A stretch of DNA of 64,000 nt from Methylosinus sp. Sm6 (GTDB lineage Bacteria; Pseudomonadota; Alphaproteobacteria; Rhizobiales; Beijerinckiaceae). Shown here piece after piece: positions 1-9,340 of the stretch. The stretch spans positions 248,001-312,000 of the forward strand of contig NZ_JAINDZ010000001.1 of the NCBI RefSeq assembly GCF_019802345.1. Reading direction: 5' to 3'. The notes beneath the pieces were generated by a model, which was not told the DNA's origin, searched no databases, and saw only the letters and a list, made by a program, of their open reading frames with translations. Numbering within the stretch: position 1 is the first letter of the stretch; every line of letters starts with the position of its first letter. The translations under genes and the position numbers were made by a program.

Positions 1-267
1 GGTGTAGGAGACGGTCGTCAGAATGCCGCCGAGATCGGCCGCCGCGCGAATGGCCGACAGCACGGGAGTGAGGACCGCGTTGATGCGATCCGTCCCATAG
101 CCTTTCAGCTGGTCCTCGAGCTCGGCGATCGACGCCGATGTGTCCTCGACGCCGCCGAGCCGCAGATCGATGTCGCGCAGGATCGCGTTGAGGCGCTCGC
201 TCAAGATGGACGCCGTCGCCGCGTCGCTGGCGCGCAGTCGATAGGATTTGTCGAAGAGGATCGCCAT
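1..267 (-). CDS. phage protein, 3' part beyond window (partial)
   Basis: The first 89 codons are visible, starting MAILFDKSYRL; the frame stays open to the window edge. The visible part is alpha-helical in character (RLNAILRDIDLRL, then an acidic stretch and a hydrophobic stretch with ILTTVSY near the edge). It lies 4 bases downstream of the 68-residue gene in the late leftward operon, just after the tail fibre. In P2-like order the sheath and tube genes would follow, but this fragment does not look like either. Function unknown. Confidence 0.6.
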   Translation of the reverse strand, partial: MAILFDKSYRLRASDAATASILSERLNAILRDIDLRLGGVEDTSASIAELEDQLKGYGTDRINAVLTPVLSAIRAAADLGGILTTVSYT

Positions 268-271
268 CGGA

Positions 272-478
272 TCAGTCTTGGCGGCGCGTGGCGACCAGCA
301 CGCCCTCCGATGAATCCGGCGTCGCGCCGGCGGCGGCGATGATGGCGAGCACCTCGTCTCCCCTGACGAAATGCTCCTCCCCCGGCCGATAGACCGCCAG
401 GCCGACCTTGACCGGCCGTCGCATGTCGATGTTGTAAATCGCCGCGGGGTCGATGGCGCGCTGCGCTGAATCCTTCAT
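272..478 (-). CDS. small phage protein, unknown function
   Basis: This is a 68-residue protein between the tail fibre and the partial gene at the window edge, in the same late operon. The middle (RRPVKVGLAVYRPGEEH) reads like a short beta-rich domain, followed by VLAIIAAAGATPDSSEG. It has no signal peptide or membrane segment. Small proteins next to tail fibres are often assembly chaperones or attachment adaptors, but nothing in this sequence proves that. Composition matches its neighbours. Confidence 0.6.
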   Translation of the reverse strand: MKDSAQRAIDPAAIYNIDMRRPVKVGLAVYRPGEEHFVRGDEVLAIIAAAGATPDSSEGVLVATRRQD

Positions 479-509
479 TCTCGCCTCTCCATGCTCGAGC
501 GAATTTCGA

Positions 510-2786
510 TCAGACCGCCACGTCGGCGGCTTCCTCGATGACGAACGGCTTCAGCGCGTTGCTCGTCGAGAAGGTAAATTTCCATTTGTAGGACGTCAGA
601 TTCGGAAGCCCGGTAAAATTGACCGTGAGCACTTTGAGCCCATCGGAACGCGTCCGAATCGACGTCGACGCCGCCGCGGCCTCGGTGGCGTATCCGGCGC
701 CATGCAGCAATGTCACCGCAATAGTGTGATAGGTCGTGCTATAGGACGAGAGCAGGACAGTAATCTGCACTGTCGTAATCGCCGCAGGCGGCGTCCATGC
801 CTGCGAGATCGCCACGCCATTGGTGCGCGGACGCGTGAGCGCGACGCGCGACTCCGCGAGTTTTATACCCGGCGCGAAGTCATGCGTGTGCGTCAACGCC
901 AGCCGCGCCTGCACAAGCGCCGGCAGCCCGATAAAAGGCGTCGTGCCATTGATCTTGCCGAGCGTATACCACGTGTTGTTGACCTTGAACTGCCACGCGA
1001 GCCCGACGCCGCCACCACCATGCACACATGGCGCGAGAACGTCTATGCCCGTGATGCCGCCGTCGAGGCTCCACGGCTGCAGATTGACGACCGTGCTCGT
1101 CGACGTGAATTTCGCGACATGCTCCTGGAAGCAGAGATCACGATCTGGCATCGCGATGGCAAAGGCGTCGTCGACAAAAGTGTAGAGGGTCCCCTGGGTG
1201 TAATCATTGTTGTTCGAGATTTTGAACGTGTGAGCGCCGGCCGTGACGACGACGATGGCGTAACGCGATTTCGACAAGACGACGAATGGCTCGAGCGGGA
1301 AATGCGTCCAGCCATTGTCGACGAGATCGGCCGCCGCGACCGTCACCCAGGAATAGACGCGGCCCAAATCCGGCTTGCCGTCGAGCACGTCGCACACGAG
1401 CAGCGTGACGTCACCGGTCGCCGCCGCATCGGTAATCCAGAGATCATAGCCCGTCACCCAACGCTTCGCTGTCGCCAGACATGTCTGTGCGAGAAGTTTG
1501 CCGGTGACGCTTTTTTGCGTCGCGCCGAATTCCCAATATTCCTCGCCCCAATCGTCCTGGAAAAATCTCTCGAGGCGGATGATGCGGTGATTGAGCGCGG
1601 CCTCTTTTACGTTCGCCACCGTGAACGTCTCGCCGCCCTTCTGGAAAACGCCGCTGACCGGGTCGAATTCACCCGTCTGCCAGTAGCGGTTGTTGGTGCA
1701 GATCAGGAATTCCTCGCCATAACGCTGGCGCAGGCGGGACAGCTTGAGCACATCGCCCGTGATCGTCGTCATCTGATATTGGGCGATCGGCAAATCCAGA
1801 TCGCGCTCGCGCGCCTGATCGCCGATCGATAGCGAGACGACCTCGGAATATTTTGGCAGCATCAAGCCGCCCGGCGTGACGGTGACGGCGGAATCGATCG
1901 AGGACAGCAGCGCGATTTGCTGCTCGTTTCTGTGGGCGTCGGCGAAGCGCACGCCCTCCTCGACCTTCGCCAGCCACGCTACATTGGCCGTGTCGCTTTG
2001 CGATGCCGTCATGTAGACATCGGCGTGCGACGCAGTGTAGACGTCGGGGAGTCCGATTTCCTCGCGCAGCCGCGCCACTTCCCTCGCCACTGTCAAAATG
2101 GCGTCGGCGCCGGCCAGCCCTTTGAGGGAGCTAGAGATGCGCGCAATCTCCGTCCTCAACGCCTCGACCGAAGAATTGACAGCCTTTTTCCAGCTTTCCA
2201 GCGTTTCGACCCGATCGAAAGCGTCGTCGAGGCTGCCGATCTCGTTCGCCGCGATCATGGTGATATAGGATTGCGCGGCGAGGCCCGCCGGGGTGAGCCG
2301 CACATAGGCGACGCCGAGATAGGTCGAGCCGATGACCGGATTGACGGGGGAGGCGGCCTCCGTCCCGGCCACGACCGTCAGCATCACCTGACGCTGTTTC
2401 TCGAGATAGACCTGCCTCGGGGTCGCTTCCTCTGTCGCCGGGTTGATGAAGTCACGCACGACAGAGTGAGCGTCGTTGACTTGCCCATAGCAAACTATCG
2501 CGACGATGCGCGCGCTCACCGATGGGAGATAAGGGGCGAGATCGATCTCGCTCGCCTGATCGAGCCCATACATGCGTCCAGCGCCGTCGTAGTAGCGGCC
2601 CGGCGCCACGTTGACGACGGTCGACGTCTTGCGCGTCACGCCGAGGCCGGCGAATCCACGCGCGCCCGGCGGCTGCAGAAAGTCGGCGACGAGATTGTCG
2701 CCATACTCCTGCACATAGTCCTGCAGCGTGTTTTCGTCCTCGGCCAGCGCCTCCATGTTGGCGGCGAACTTGATCTGTTTGCGCAT
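510..2786 (-). CDS. phage tail fibre / receptor-binding-type protein
   Basis: This 758-residue protein lies directly downstream of the gpI-like gene, the place of the fibre gene in P2-like phages. I start it at MRKQIKFAANMEALAED, 2 bases after the gpI stop; the frame is open further upstream but there it only mirrors the gpI gene. The N-terminal 200 residues, including APGRYYDGAGRMYGLDQ, look like a baseplate-attachment domain. A helical segment follows at about residues 200-270, then a long Gly/Thr/Ser-rich beta-structured C-terminus typical of host-binding regions. The fibre role is inferred from position, length and composition. Confidence 0.8.
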   Translation of the reverse strand: MRKQIKFAANMEALAEDENTLQDYVQEYGDNLVADFLQPPGARGFAGLGVTRKTSTVVNVAPGRYYDGAGRMYGLDQASEIDLAPYLPSVSARIVAIVCYGQVNDAHSVVRDFINPATEEATPRQVYLEKQRQVMLTVVAGTEAASPVNPVIGSTYLGVAYVRLTPAGLAAQSYITMIAANEIGSLDDAFDRVETLESWKKAVNSSVEALRTEIARISSSLKGLAGADAILTVAREVARLREEIGLPDVYTASHADVYMTASQSDTANVAWLAKVEEGVRFADAHRNEQQIALLSSIDSAVTVTPGGLMLPKYSEVVSLSIGDQARERDLDLPIAQYQMTTITGDVLKLSRLRQRYGEEFLICTNNRYWQTGEFDPVSGVFQKGGETFTVANVKEAALNHRIIRLERFFQDDWGEEYWEFGATQKSVTGKLLAQTCLATAKRWVTGYDLWITDAAATGDVTLLVCDVLDGKPDLGRVYSWVTVAAADLVDNGWTHFPLEPFVVLSKSRYAIVVVTAGAHTFKISNNNDYTQGTLYTFVDDAFAIAMPDRDLCFQEHVAKFTSTSTVVNLQPWSLDGGITGIDVLAPCVHGGGGVGLAWQFKVNNTWYTLGKINGTTPFIGLPALVQARLALTHTHDFAPGIKLAESRVALTRPRTNGVAISQAWTPPAAITTVQITVLLSSYSTTYHTIAVTLLHGAGYATEAAAASTSIRTRSDGLKVLTVNFTGLPNLTSYKWKFTFSTSNALKPFVIEEAADVAV

Positions 2787-2787
2787 G

Positions 2788-3963
2788 TCATGCTCCGTAG
2801 AAACGCCGCTGAAATGCGGTTTCCAGATCGACGAGAATTGTTTCGTGCGGCAGCGAGGCCGCCCGCACGGCCTCCAGCGCGTCGACGAGCGCGCGGGCGT
2901 CATGCGCGCGATAGAATCCGCTGAAACCGCCGCCGCGCCATCGCTTGCGTTTTTTCGCCGGGCGCGAGGCGTCGATCGACAAAACCGCCGAATGCGTCGG
3001 CATGCCTCGCCAGGACAAGCTCCAAAAGGAGCGCTTGCGCCGCCGCGCGACAGAGACGGACTCATCCCAGAGGCGCAGGCTGTCATAGACGTGCTCCTGC
3101 CCGTCGCTCGGCCTGAACCAGCGCCGCCATGTCGAGCGATACGACCACCACGCCTTGCCACGCGACGCCGCATGAGGCGCCATGACGCGCCGCGGGGACA
3201 CGGCGGCGGGATACAGCCCAGGCGAGACGCTGCGCGACAGCGCGTCGCCCGTCGCGACGAACGACACAACCCATTGCGTGGCGCGACTCCGCCCCCAATA
3301 GCGCTGACGGCGGAGCTGACCGCGCCCGAGCACACGTGCGGCCGACCATGCATGCGGTAGATAGAGGCGCGAGAAAGCGCCGAGGCTGGCGTCGGCGCCT
3401 TCCGGCGTCACATCCGCGATCCGCAACAGCGTCTCGACGCCATCGCGCAGGAGCGTGGCCCTGCTCTCGTGCACAGCGTCGCCGCCCGCCGCCGACCATC
3501 CGCCGCCCGACGAAAAATAGTGCTGCCCAAAAAACATCCGCCGACCTGGCGCTCGCGCATCGGCGTAGACCTTGATCCGGATTTCCGGCATGCCCGCGAG
3601 CATCGCATCCGTCTCGGCCGGCGTGAGGCGCCGCCCCAGCGCGAAACGCGCCGGCGGCGTGACGGCGTGGAGCAGCTCGGCGTCGACATATCCGAGATAG
3701 CGCTCATGCAGCGCCAGCGTGCCCTTCAGCCCCTGGTCGAGCAGCGCGCGCTGCGTGACGGCGCGCTTGCGCTCGATCGGCCAGTCGTCGCGCCATAGAT
3801 CGACCGATCTCGCAAAGGCGAGATAGCCGATCAGCGCGGGCGGGCAATCCGCCGCGCGCGCCAGCGCCGCGATCGTCTCGGCCGGCAGATCCCATCGCGC
3901 GGCGCTGGTCGCTTCGACGGCGCGTTCCCATGGCGTCGGGTCGGGCAGCAGCGAATCAGTCAT
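2788..3963 (-). CDS. phage tail protein I (baseplate, gpI family)
   Basis: This 391-residue protein follows baseplate protein J, as gpI does in P2. The N-terminal 180 residues fit the family: LLPDPTPWERAVE, then DCPPALIGYLAFARSVDLW, then LHERYLGYVDAELLHAV. I chose MTDSLLPDP as start because it overlaps the end of the J gene by 8 bases; an ATG 11 codons upstream lies deeper in J. The C-terminal 200 residues are Arg- and Trp-rich and go beyond the roughly 180 residues of classical gpI, so this is an extended form. Its expected role is to connect the baseplate wedge to the tail fibres. Confidence 0.85.
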   Translation of the reverse strand: MTDSLLPDPTPWERAVEATSAARWDLPAETIAALARAADCPPALIGYLAFARSVDLWRDDWPIERKRAVTQRALLDQGLKGTLALHERYLGYVDAELLHAVTPPARFALGRRLTPAETDAMLAGMPEIRIKVYADARAPGRRMFFGQHYFSSGGGWSAAGGDAVHESRATLLRDGVETLLRIADVTPEGADASLGAFSRLYLPHAWSAARVLGRGQLRRQRYWGRSRATQWVVSFVATGDALSRSVSPGLYPAAVSPRRVMAPHAASRGKAWWSYRSTWRRWFRPSDGQEHVYDSLRLWDESVSVARRRKRSFWSLSWRGMPTHSAVLSIDASRPAKKRKRWRGGGFSGFYRAHDARALVDALEAVRAASLPHETILVDLETAFQRRFYGA

Positions 3964-4873
3964 CGTCGGACGGGACCAAAACGTCGAGACTGACACAAAA
4001 CGCGCATTGGTCGTCGGCGATGTCGATATCGGCCTGCGGCGCGGTCAGAACGACGCGTTCGACGCCCGCGACGCGTAGCGCCGCTTCGAATGCCTGGCGA
4101 AGCACGTCGACGCCGAGCCCGCGCCGCGCGGCGATCATCGCCTGCGCCGCGGCGGTCGCCGCCACTCGAATTGGGGCCGCGGTGGTCCCGGCGTGAATTT
4201 GCAGAACCGCAGCGACCGAATAGGCGACCGGCGCCGCGCCCGCGATGGCCACGGGGACAGTCATCGGCTTGACGTCCGTGCAATTGAGCCGCGCCCGCAC
4301 GGCCGCGAGCGCGGCGTCGCTCGGAACGCCGTCGCCGTCGCGCGCCAAGCACACGACGCGCACTCCCGCCTGCCCGGATGATGACAGCGATAGGATCGGC
4401 CGCGCGTCGATCAGCTCCGGGGCGGCCTCCAGCGCATGATGGATATAGGAGCCGGCCGAACCGCATGTGCTGAAGGCCTCCGGCGCGATCTGCACGCGAC
4501 GTCGCAGCTCGCCGTCGGTCTCATAGACCGCGGCCGCGTCAGCCGTCGCCGCCGCGATGAGGCGGCGGGTGACGCCATAGAGCGCCGCAAGCTGCTCGAG
4601 ATCGGCGCCGGTCGCGAAGGCCAGCATCGTCGCCTTCGCCGCGTCATTGATGCGCGCGCGCAGCAACAGCTCGCGATAGGCGTCCGCCTCCTCCAGCACG
4701 ACGCCGGGGTCGGTTTCGAGCGCGCCGACGTTATAGGCGAGGCCCGCCGCGACGAATTTCGCTCTGAGATCGGCGATCCGCGCGTCGCGGATCGTTTCGT
4801 AATCGATCGTCTCGACAACCTGGGGCGCCGGCAGCAGCGACAGATCCAGCGAGGAGGCGAGGAAGCGGCTCAC
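3956..4873 (-). CDS. baseplate assembly protein J
   Basis: This 305-residue protein belongs to the Baseplate_J family, wedge components of contractile tails. The N-terminus (PAPQVVETIDYETIRDARI) and the segment NDAAKATMLAFATGADLEQL, followed by a YGVTR turn, are family hallmarks. Length and position between gp25/W and gpI match P2 J. Its start overlaps the W stop by 4 bases, so translation is probably coupled. It would sit in the baseplate ring and help trigger sheath contraction. Confidence 0.9.
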   Translation of the reverse strand: MSRFLASSLDLSLLPAPQVVETIDYETIRDARIADLRAKFVAAGLAYNVGALETDPGVVLEEADAYRELLLRARINDAAKATMLAFATGADLEQLAALYGVTRRLIAAATADAAAVYETDGELRRRVQIAPEAFSTCGSAGSYIHHALEAAPELIDARPILSLSSSGQAGVRVVCLARDGDGVPSDAALAAVRARLNCTDVKPMTVPVAIAGAAPVAYSVAAVLQIHAGTTAAPIRVAATAAAQAMIAARRGLGVDVLRQAFEAALRVAGVERVVLTAPQADIDIADDQCAFCVSLDVLVPSDDD

Positions 4874-5247
4874 AGGTCCACCGTCTTCGGAACGACCACA
4901 GTGAAATCACCTTCCAGAGCGTTCGGCATGTAATCGCCGTGGATCTGGATCGTGAGCCGGCCTTGCCCAGCGGTTTCGGCGTTGTTCTTATCGCTCGGCA
5001 GCGAGAAGCTGCGCACGCGGAAGCGCGGCTCCCACAAATCGATCGCGATGGCGTAGGCGGTCATGAAGCGCAGCACGGTCGCCGGAACCAAGTTCTGGCC
5101 GAGCAGCGCGGGAACGGCGGAGCCGAATGTGCGGCGCATGACGCGCGCGCCGACGCCCGTCGAGAAGATCACCTGCAGGCACTGGACGACATGCGCCCAG
5201 CCGGTCAGAGGCTGGCCGGTGTGACGGTCGATGCCGATGCTGGTCAT
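4870..5247 (-). CDS. baseplate protein W / gp25-like lysozyme fold
   Basis: This 125-residue protein contains the conserved start IGIDRHTGQPLTGWAH, then QVIFSTGVGARVMRRTFGS, typical of gp25/GPW wedge proteins that nucleate sheath assembly. The family carries a lysozyme-like fold name but is structural. The start codon overlaps the stop of the upstream 78-residue gene and the end overlaps the J start, so it is embedded in a coupled operon. Confidence 0.9.
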   Translation of the reverse strand: MTSIGIDRHTGQPLTGWAHVVQCLQVIFSTGVGARVMRRTFGSAVPALLGQNLVPATVLRFMTAYAIAIDLWEPRFRVRSFSLPSDKNNAETAGQGRLTIQIHGDYMPNALEGDFTVVVPKTVDL

Positions 5248-5483
5248 CAGCTGTCACCAGCTATCACCAAGGCCATTCCGAGCGCAAACCCGCGCATCCA
5301 TGGCGTCCCGATCCCATCCGGGATGAGTTTCTCTATAGTCGCCAGTATATCCTTATAGTCGCCCCCCTTTTTTGCAGCGACCACTGCAGCCTTGGCGCAT
5401 ATCGGAAGCGGGTCTGACGACAAAACGTCATCGACATTATCGACGCCGCACATCCTGAGTAGACGGTTGACGTTTGTGCCCAT
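5247..5483 (-). CDS. small phage protein between gpV and gpW
   Basis: This 78-residue protein starts MGTNVNRLLRMCGVDN, 11 bases after the gpV stop, and its stop overlaps the W start. The frame stays open upstream but only mirrors gpV there. The sequence is helical with a hydrophobic C-terminus (FALGMALVIAGDS). P2 phages have no gene here; other myophages carry short accessory proteins at this spot. I do not recognise a family. Confidence 0.6.
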   Translation of the reverse strand: MGTNVNRLLRMCGVDNVDDVLSSDPLPICAKAAVVAAKKGGDYKDILATIEKLIPDGIGTPWMRGFALGMALVIAGDS

Positions 5484-5494
5484 TTTCTCGCCAC

Positions 5495-6364
5495 TCACCA
5501 GTTTGTCGCTTCTGGCAGGCCGCCAGTGAAGCCGCCACCGAATGACCAGCCCTGCAAATTGCCCAGGAACCCCGCGCTCTGCACGACGCCGCCGGCGAGG
5601 ATCGAGCCAGCGACCTTCAGCGCGCCATTGTGCTCGATCTGCGGCGCTTCGACGGTCACGCGCGATGTGGATTTGTGCCTGATCCCGCTCTCGCCGATGG
5701 TCATCTGATGATCGCCGCCGAATGCGCTCACGTTGATCCCGCCGGTCGGATGGATGTGAAGCAAATGCATCGCGCCGCCCATATTCACCTTCGCCTCGAG
5801 GCCGCCGTCCTTCGTGATCGTCCAGCCGTGCAGCGCGTCGCCGGTGTTGCCGCCCCAAGGATGCTTGCCGTCGACCGTCGGCGCGTTCTGTTCGTCCTTA
5901 TGGACGGTCATCGAATGGCTCTGCTTCGAGATCGTCTCGGTGACGCCGTCGACCTCGCGCTTGATGCTGCCGTCCTTCTGCGTCACGCGCGTCTTGCCGC
6001 GCACGTCGACATCGGCGTCGACATCGTCCGATGGCGCCGGATTATTGTCGGACCAGGTGAAGGGCATGAGCACGGCGCGCTGAGCGTCGCCGCTCGGGCA
6101 GAAGGCGGTGAGCTGCTGCCCGACGCTCGGCAGCGACCATGTCTTGCGCGCGCCGGCCGTCTGCGAGACCGGAAGCCAACCCGTTTCCACCGGCCGGCCG
6201 TCCGCATCCATGCCGATCTGCAAACGGACTCCCTTGTCCTTGTCGCGCGCGGTGACGACGCCGTGCATGATCGTGCGCTCATGCGCGGCGCGCAGCTCCG
6301 CGATCTCCTGCACGGCGCCCGCCAGCGCCTGCTGCAGCTCGCGAATCGCCCGAACGGGGTCCAT
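5495..6364 (-). CDS. baseplate assembly protein V (central spike)
   Basis: This 289-residue protein belongs to the gpV family, which forms the membrane-piercing spike below the tail tube. The N-terminal helix (MDPVRAIRELQQAL), the OB-fold signature GWLPVSQTAGARKTWSLPSV, and WGGNTGDALHGW mark the family. The C-terminal 150 residues are Gly- and His-rich beta repeats (LLHIHPTGGINV), as expected for a needle-shaped trimeric tip. It opens the P2-type baseplate block. Confidence 0.9.
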   Translation of the reverse strand: MDPVRAIRELQQALAGAVQEIAELRAAHERTIMHGVVTARDKDKGVRLQIGMDADGRPVETGWLPVSQTAGARKTWSLPSVGQQLTAFCPSGDAQRAVLMPFTWSDNNPAPSDDVDADVDVRGKTRVTQKDGSIKREVDGVTETISKQSHSMTVHKDEQNAPTVDGKHPWGGNTGDALHGWTITKDGGLEAKVNMGGAMHLLHIHPTGGINVSAFGGDHQMTIGESGIRHKSTSRVTVEAPQIEHNGALKVAGSILAGGVVQSAGFLGNLQGWSFGGGFTGGLPEATNW

Positions 6365-6367
6365 GCG

Positions 6368-7126
6368 TCAGCTCTGCGGTTCGGTCAGCGTGGGGTCGGC
6401 GAGTTCTTCGACGATCGCCGGACCGTCCAATAAAGCGCCGGCGCCGTGTTCCGCCAGCCCAACGCCGAGCGCCTCGCCGAGAGAGAAGCTCAGACCGAGA
6501 CGCGCGAAATCGGCGCGCCAATCGTCGAGCACGACCGTGCCGGTTATCGCTGTCTGCAGCAGATCGGCGAGGACGGATAGCTCGCCGCCTTCGGCGCGCA
6601 TCGCGGCGAGCAATTCGGCCCATACGCCCGCCGGCTCGGCGCCGATGCTCGGCTCGCTCAACGGCTCGATGACGAGCTCGACGATGCGCGCCGGGATTTT
6701 CTGTCCTTTCTCCAGCTCGATCAGGTCGGCGCCGGAGACCAGCGAGTGAATGCGCGGGACGAAGCTGCGCCAGAGCCCGGACCAGACGTTCTGATCGGCT
6801 TGCAGCGCGATCATGCACTGACGCCAGAACAATGCGAAAGCCAGCGCCGCCGAGGCGTTCATGTCCAGTTGCGCTTCTTGCTGGCCCGTCGCCAGCACGA
6901 CGACGGGCGGCAGCAGCAGCTCGAAACGAACCCGGTTCCCGCTCGCGTCCAACAGCGCGCGGCCCTCGACCTCCGTTTCGCCGCCCGCCACATAAACGCA
7001 GAGCGTCGGCGCGGTGACGGCGATCGCGACATTGGGCTCGAGGTGCACCCGGTTCTCAGCCATGGTCCGACCGCGCAGCGCGCGCGTCGCCGCGAGGCCG
7101 ACGGCGAAGGACGTCAATCCAACCAT
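6368..7126 (-). CDS. phage structural protein, probable tail completion role
   Basis: This 252-residue protein sits between the head-tail joining gene and the spike gene, where contractile phages carry tail-completion or terminator genes. The N-terminal 110 residues look beta-rich (LCVYVAGGETEVEGRALL); the rest is helical (KIPARIVELVIEPLSE, VWAELLAAMRAEGGEL). A second start, MAENRVHLEPN, 21 codons in, is possible; I keep the upstream ATG because it lies 10 bases after the previous stop. I recognise no named family, so the role is inferred from position only. Confidence 0.65.
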   Translation of the reverse strand: MVGLTSFAVGLAATRALRGRTMAENRVHLEPNVAIAVTAPTLCVYVAGGETEVEGRALLDASGNRVRFELLLPPVVVLATGQQEAQLDMNASAALAFALFWRQCMIALQADQNVWSGLWRSFVPRIHSLVSGADLIELEKGQKIPARIVELVIEPLSEPSIGAEPAGVWAELLAAMRAEGGELSVLADLLQTAITGTVVLDDWRADFARLGLSFSLGEALGVGLAEHGAGALLDGPAIVEELADPTLTEPQS

Positions 7127-7136
7127 GGAACGAACC

Positions 7137-7523
7137 TCATAGGGCGGCGAGCTGACAGATGATCCGGGACACGCCGTCCGGCTTGACCGATAGGACTCGA
7201 TAGCGCGGCGCGCCGGGACGCGACGGCGCGACGATCTCGTCGCCTTCCTTCGGAAGCGGCGCGCCGGGGCCGAAGTGCTGCAGAGCGAACTCCGCGAACG
7301 GCGTCTGCACGATCACTTCCGAGCGAGCGCCGTCGCGTTCGCGGCCGACGGCGAGGATGTCGGTCGGCAGATCGAGAATGCCGACCACATCGAGGGGAGG
7401 AGTCGCCGGCGTCGCATTGCGCAGGAATTCGCCCACGACGACCGGAATGATTTGCAGCGGCTCGCCGAAATTGTCGTCGAAATCGGCGTCCGCCGCTGCG
7501 AAGGCGTCGCGGAAGAGGGACAT
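7137..7523 (-). CDS. head-tail joining protein, gpFII-like
   Basis: This 128-residue protein is placed right after the major capsid gene, like lambda FII. The start MSLFRDAFAAADADFDDNF resembles the FII N-terminus, and the C-terminal pattern (LPKEGDEIV, then YRVLSVKPDGVSR) matches the barrel of FII-type connectors. Such proteins close the filled capsid and dock the tail. The upstream open frame to 7877 is only a shadow of the capsid gene. Confidence 0.7.
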   Translation of the reverse strand: MSLFRDAFAAADADFDDNFGEPLQIIPVVVGEFLRNATPATPPLDVVGILDLPTDILAVGRERDGARSEVIVQTPFAEFALQHFGPGAPLPKEGDEIVAPSRPGAPRYRVLSVKPDGVSRIICQLAAL

Positions 7524-7536
7524 CCCGCGCCGGAGG

Positions 7537-8562
7537 TCAGTTGATTTTCGCGGCGTCGAGCGCCTGCGGCATGGTGCAGACATGCAGCGGATAGCTGTAG
7601 ACCTCGACATCCGCCCAGGAGTCGCGATCCTTGTCCGGCACCACCCAGGAATATTCGTCCAGGCCGGGCGTATTGACGAATTCGAAACGCTCCGCCGGAG
7701 CCTTCGCGACCTGGAAAATCCCGGCTCCGGCCGGAAAGAATTTCGCTTTCTTCGCGCCGACTGCGAGCGTCGTCTGATCATCCGTGCCGCGGTAGTTGTG
7801 CCACATGATCTTGCCGAAGCGGAAAGATTCCCATGCGCCGCCGACGTCGTTCTGCAGATCCTTCGCCGCCATCGCATATTGATAGGTCTTGCGGACCTCG
7901 GCCGAGGTCACGAAGGCGTCCCAGAAGTCGTCGCCGCAGAGCGCATGGATCGTCACATTGGCGCCGCCGAGACCCTTCAGCGAACGCACCATGCTGCGGC
8001 GCTTCGCATTGCAGGCCTTGATGATGTCACCCTCGGTCGCCGCAGAGCTGAAATCGAAGACGGTCTCGGTCGGCGCCGACACGCCGAACTCGTCGAACCA
8101 GGAATAGATGGTCGAGCCGTCCGCATCGACGACGACGCCGGTGACGCAGCCGAAGCGCATGTTCTCCTTGGTCAGGGCGAAGTTGTTCTTGATCTTCATC
8201 TGTCGGCGGCCGATCTCCATCTGAAGATCCTTCAAGCCGACTTCCTGGCCGAAGGGCCGGATTCCCTGAATTTCATGCGCCCAGACGCGCGACGAATCGG
8301 CGATGCGCGTGCTGCTGAAGGCGCGCACCTTGCGCTTGTCGCCGCTCTCCTGATGCGGCGGCGCGCCGCGCGGGCTCGTCTGGATCAGCGCCGGCGCGAA
8401 ATCGCGCTCCTCGATGAAGATTTCCGGTGTGCGCACTGCCCTGTCCTCGAAGAGGCCGGGAATGGTCTCGAGGAAGCCGGGCACATAGGAATAGCGGTCG
8501 ATGGCGGTGGTCAGCGAGCGAGCGGTGAAGGCGTCGCCCAGGAAGACGTCCATGATGGGCAT
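7537..8562 (-). CDS. major capsid protein, lambda gpE family
   Basis: This 341-residue protein has length and motifs of the phage capsid protein E family: FLETIPGLFEDRAVRTPEI near the N-terminus, ENMRFGCVTGVVVDADGS in the middle, and ALCGDDFWDAFVTSAEVR, a strongly conserved stretch. It has the HK97 fold by family knowledge. It follows the decoration gene and precedes the joining gene, exactly the lambda order C-D-E-F. Confidence 0.92.
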   Translation of the reverse strand: MPIMDVFLGDAFTARSLTTAIDRYSYVPGFLETIPGLFEDRAVRTPEIFIEERDFAPALIQTSPRGAPPHQESGDKRKVRAFSSTRIADSSRVWAHEIQGIRPFGQEVGLKDLQMEIGRRQMKIKNNFALTKENMRFGCVTGVVVDADGSTIYSWFDEFGVSAPTETVFDFSSAATEGDIIKACNAKRRSMVRSLKGLGGANVTIHALCGDDFWDAFVTSAEVRKTYQYAMAAKDLQNDVGGAWESFRFGKIMWHNYRGTDDQTTLAVGAKKAKFFPAGAGIFQVAKAPAERFEFVNTPGLDEYSWVVPDKDRDSWADVEVYSYPLHVCTMPQALDAAKIN

Positions 8563-8635
8563 TTCAAAGTCCTTTCAGGGGCTGGGCGACCAGCCGAGAG
8601 CAGGCCCGGCGTCGCCGGGGCGCGGATGGGAAGGG

Positions 8636-9313
8636 TCAGCGGAACTTGACGAGGCCGGCGCCGAGTTCGCGCTTCGCCTGGTCGATCTGCGCGGTGGACG
8701 GCGAGCCGCCGAAGGTGAGATCGGCGAGCCGCACGGTCGCATGCGCATTGATGACGGTGATCTTCTTCGTCGTGGACGCGCCCGTCGTCGCCGGATAGCC
8801 GGCGATGGCGGATGCGCGTAGACCCGGCGCCCAGGCGATATGCACCTCGTTCGTCTCGTCGCCCTCGTCGACATGGAGGGTGAAACTGTCGCCGGCCACG
8901 AAATCCGTCGCGCCGTCGGCGATGGTGAACTTCACCTGCTTGGCGAAGGCGCTTCCTACGGCGCCCTGGCCGATGGCGACGCCGCGCGGATCGAACACTT
9001 CGAAGCGGCCGGAATTGGTCGCAGCCTCGAGGAACACGACGCGGTAATCGCCGCCGATCACATTGGCGTCGCAGCCCGGCGAGGCGAGGGTAAGCACGCC
9101 ATTGCCGGTATTGCCGGCGTCGGCGGCCGCGGAGATGGTGACGTCGGCCGGCACGGCCTGGCGCGCCAGCACCTGGCCGACGACGATCGTCTGGCTGTTG
9201 CCGATGATCACCTCGTCGCGCGAGAGATAGCCGGCGCCGTCCGAATCCTCCGAAACGACGAAGGTGAAAGGATGCGCGGTCTCGTTGAGCGTGATTCCCT
9301 GCGGCGTTCCCAT
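8636..9313 (-). CDS. head decoration protein, lambda gpD-like
   Basis: This 225-residue protein lies between the protease and capsid genes. The start MGTPQGITLNETAHPFTF and the pattern DEVIIGNSQTIVVGQVLA match HDPD-type decoration proteins that stabilise the expanded capsid. It is about twice the length of lambda gpD (110). The second half (FVAGDSFTLHVDEGDE) adds another beta-rich domain found in many proteobacterial relatives. Confidence 0.82.
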   Translation of the reverse strand: MGTPQGITLNETAHPFTFVVSEDSDGAGYLSRDEVIIGNSQTIVVGQVLARQAVPADVTISAAADAGNTGNGVLTLASPGCDANVIGGDYRVVFLEAATNSGRFEVFDPRGVAIGQGAVGSAFAKQVKFTIADGATDFVAGDSFTLHVDEGDETNEVHIAWAPGLRASAIAGYPATTGASTTKKITVINAHATVRLADLTFGGSPSTAQIDQAKRELGAGLVKFR

Positions 9314-9340
9314 GATGGCGTTCCTCAGGTTCCTGCGCGA

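Noticed and set aside
453-2924. Long plus-strand open frames opposite the tail fibre
   Set aside because: They are Arg- and His-rich mirror frames of a GC-rich gene, without ribosome sites or family features.
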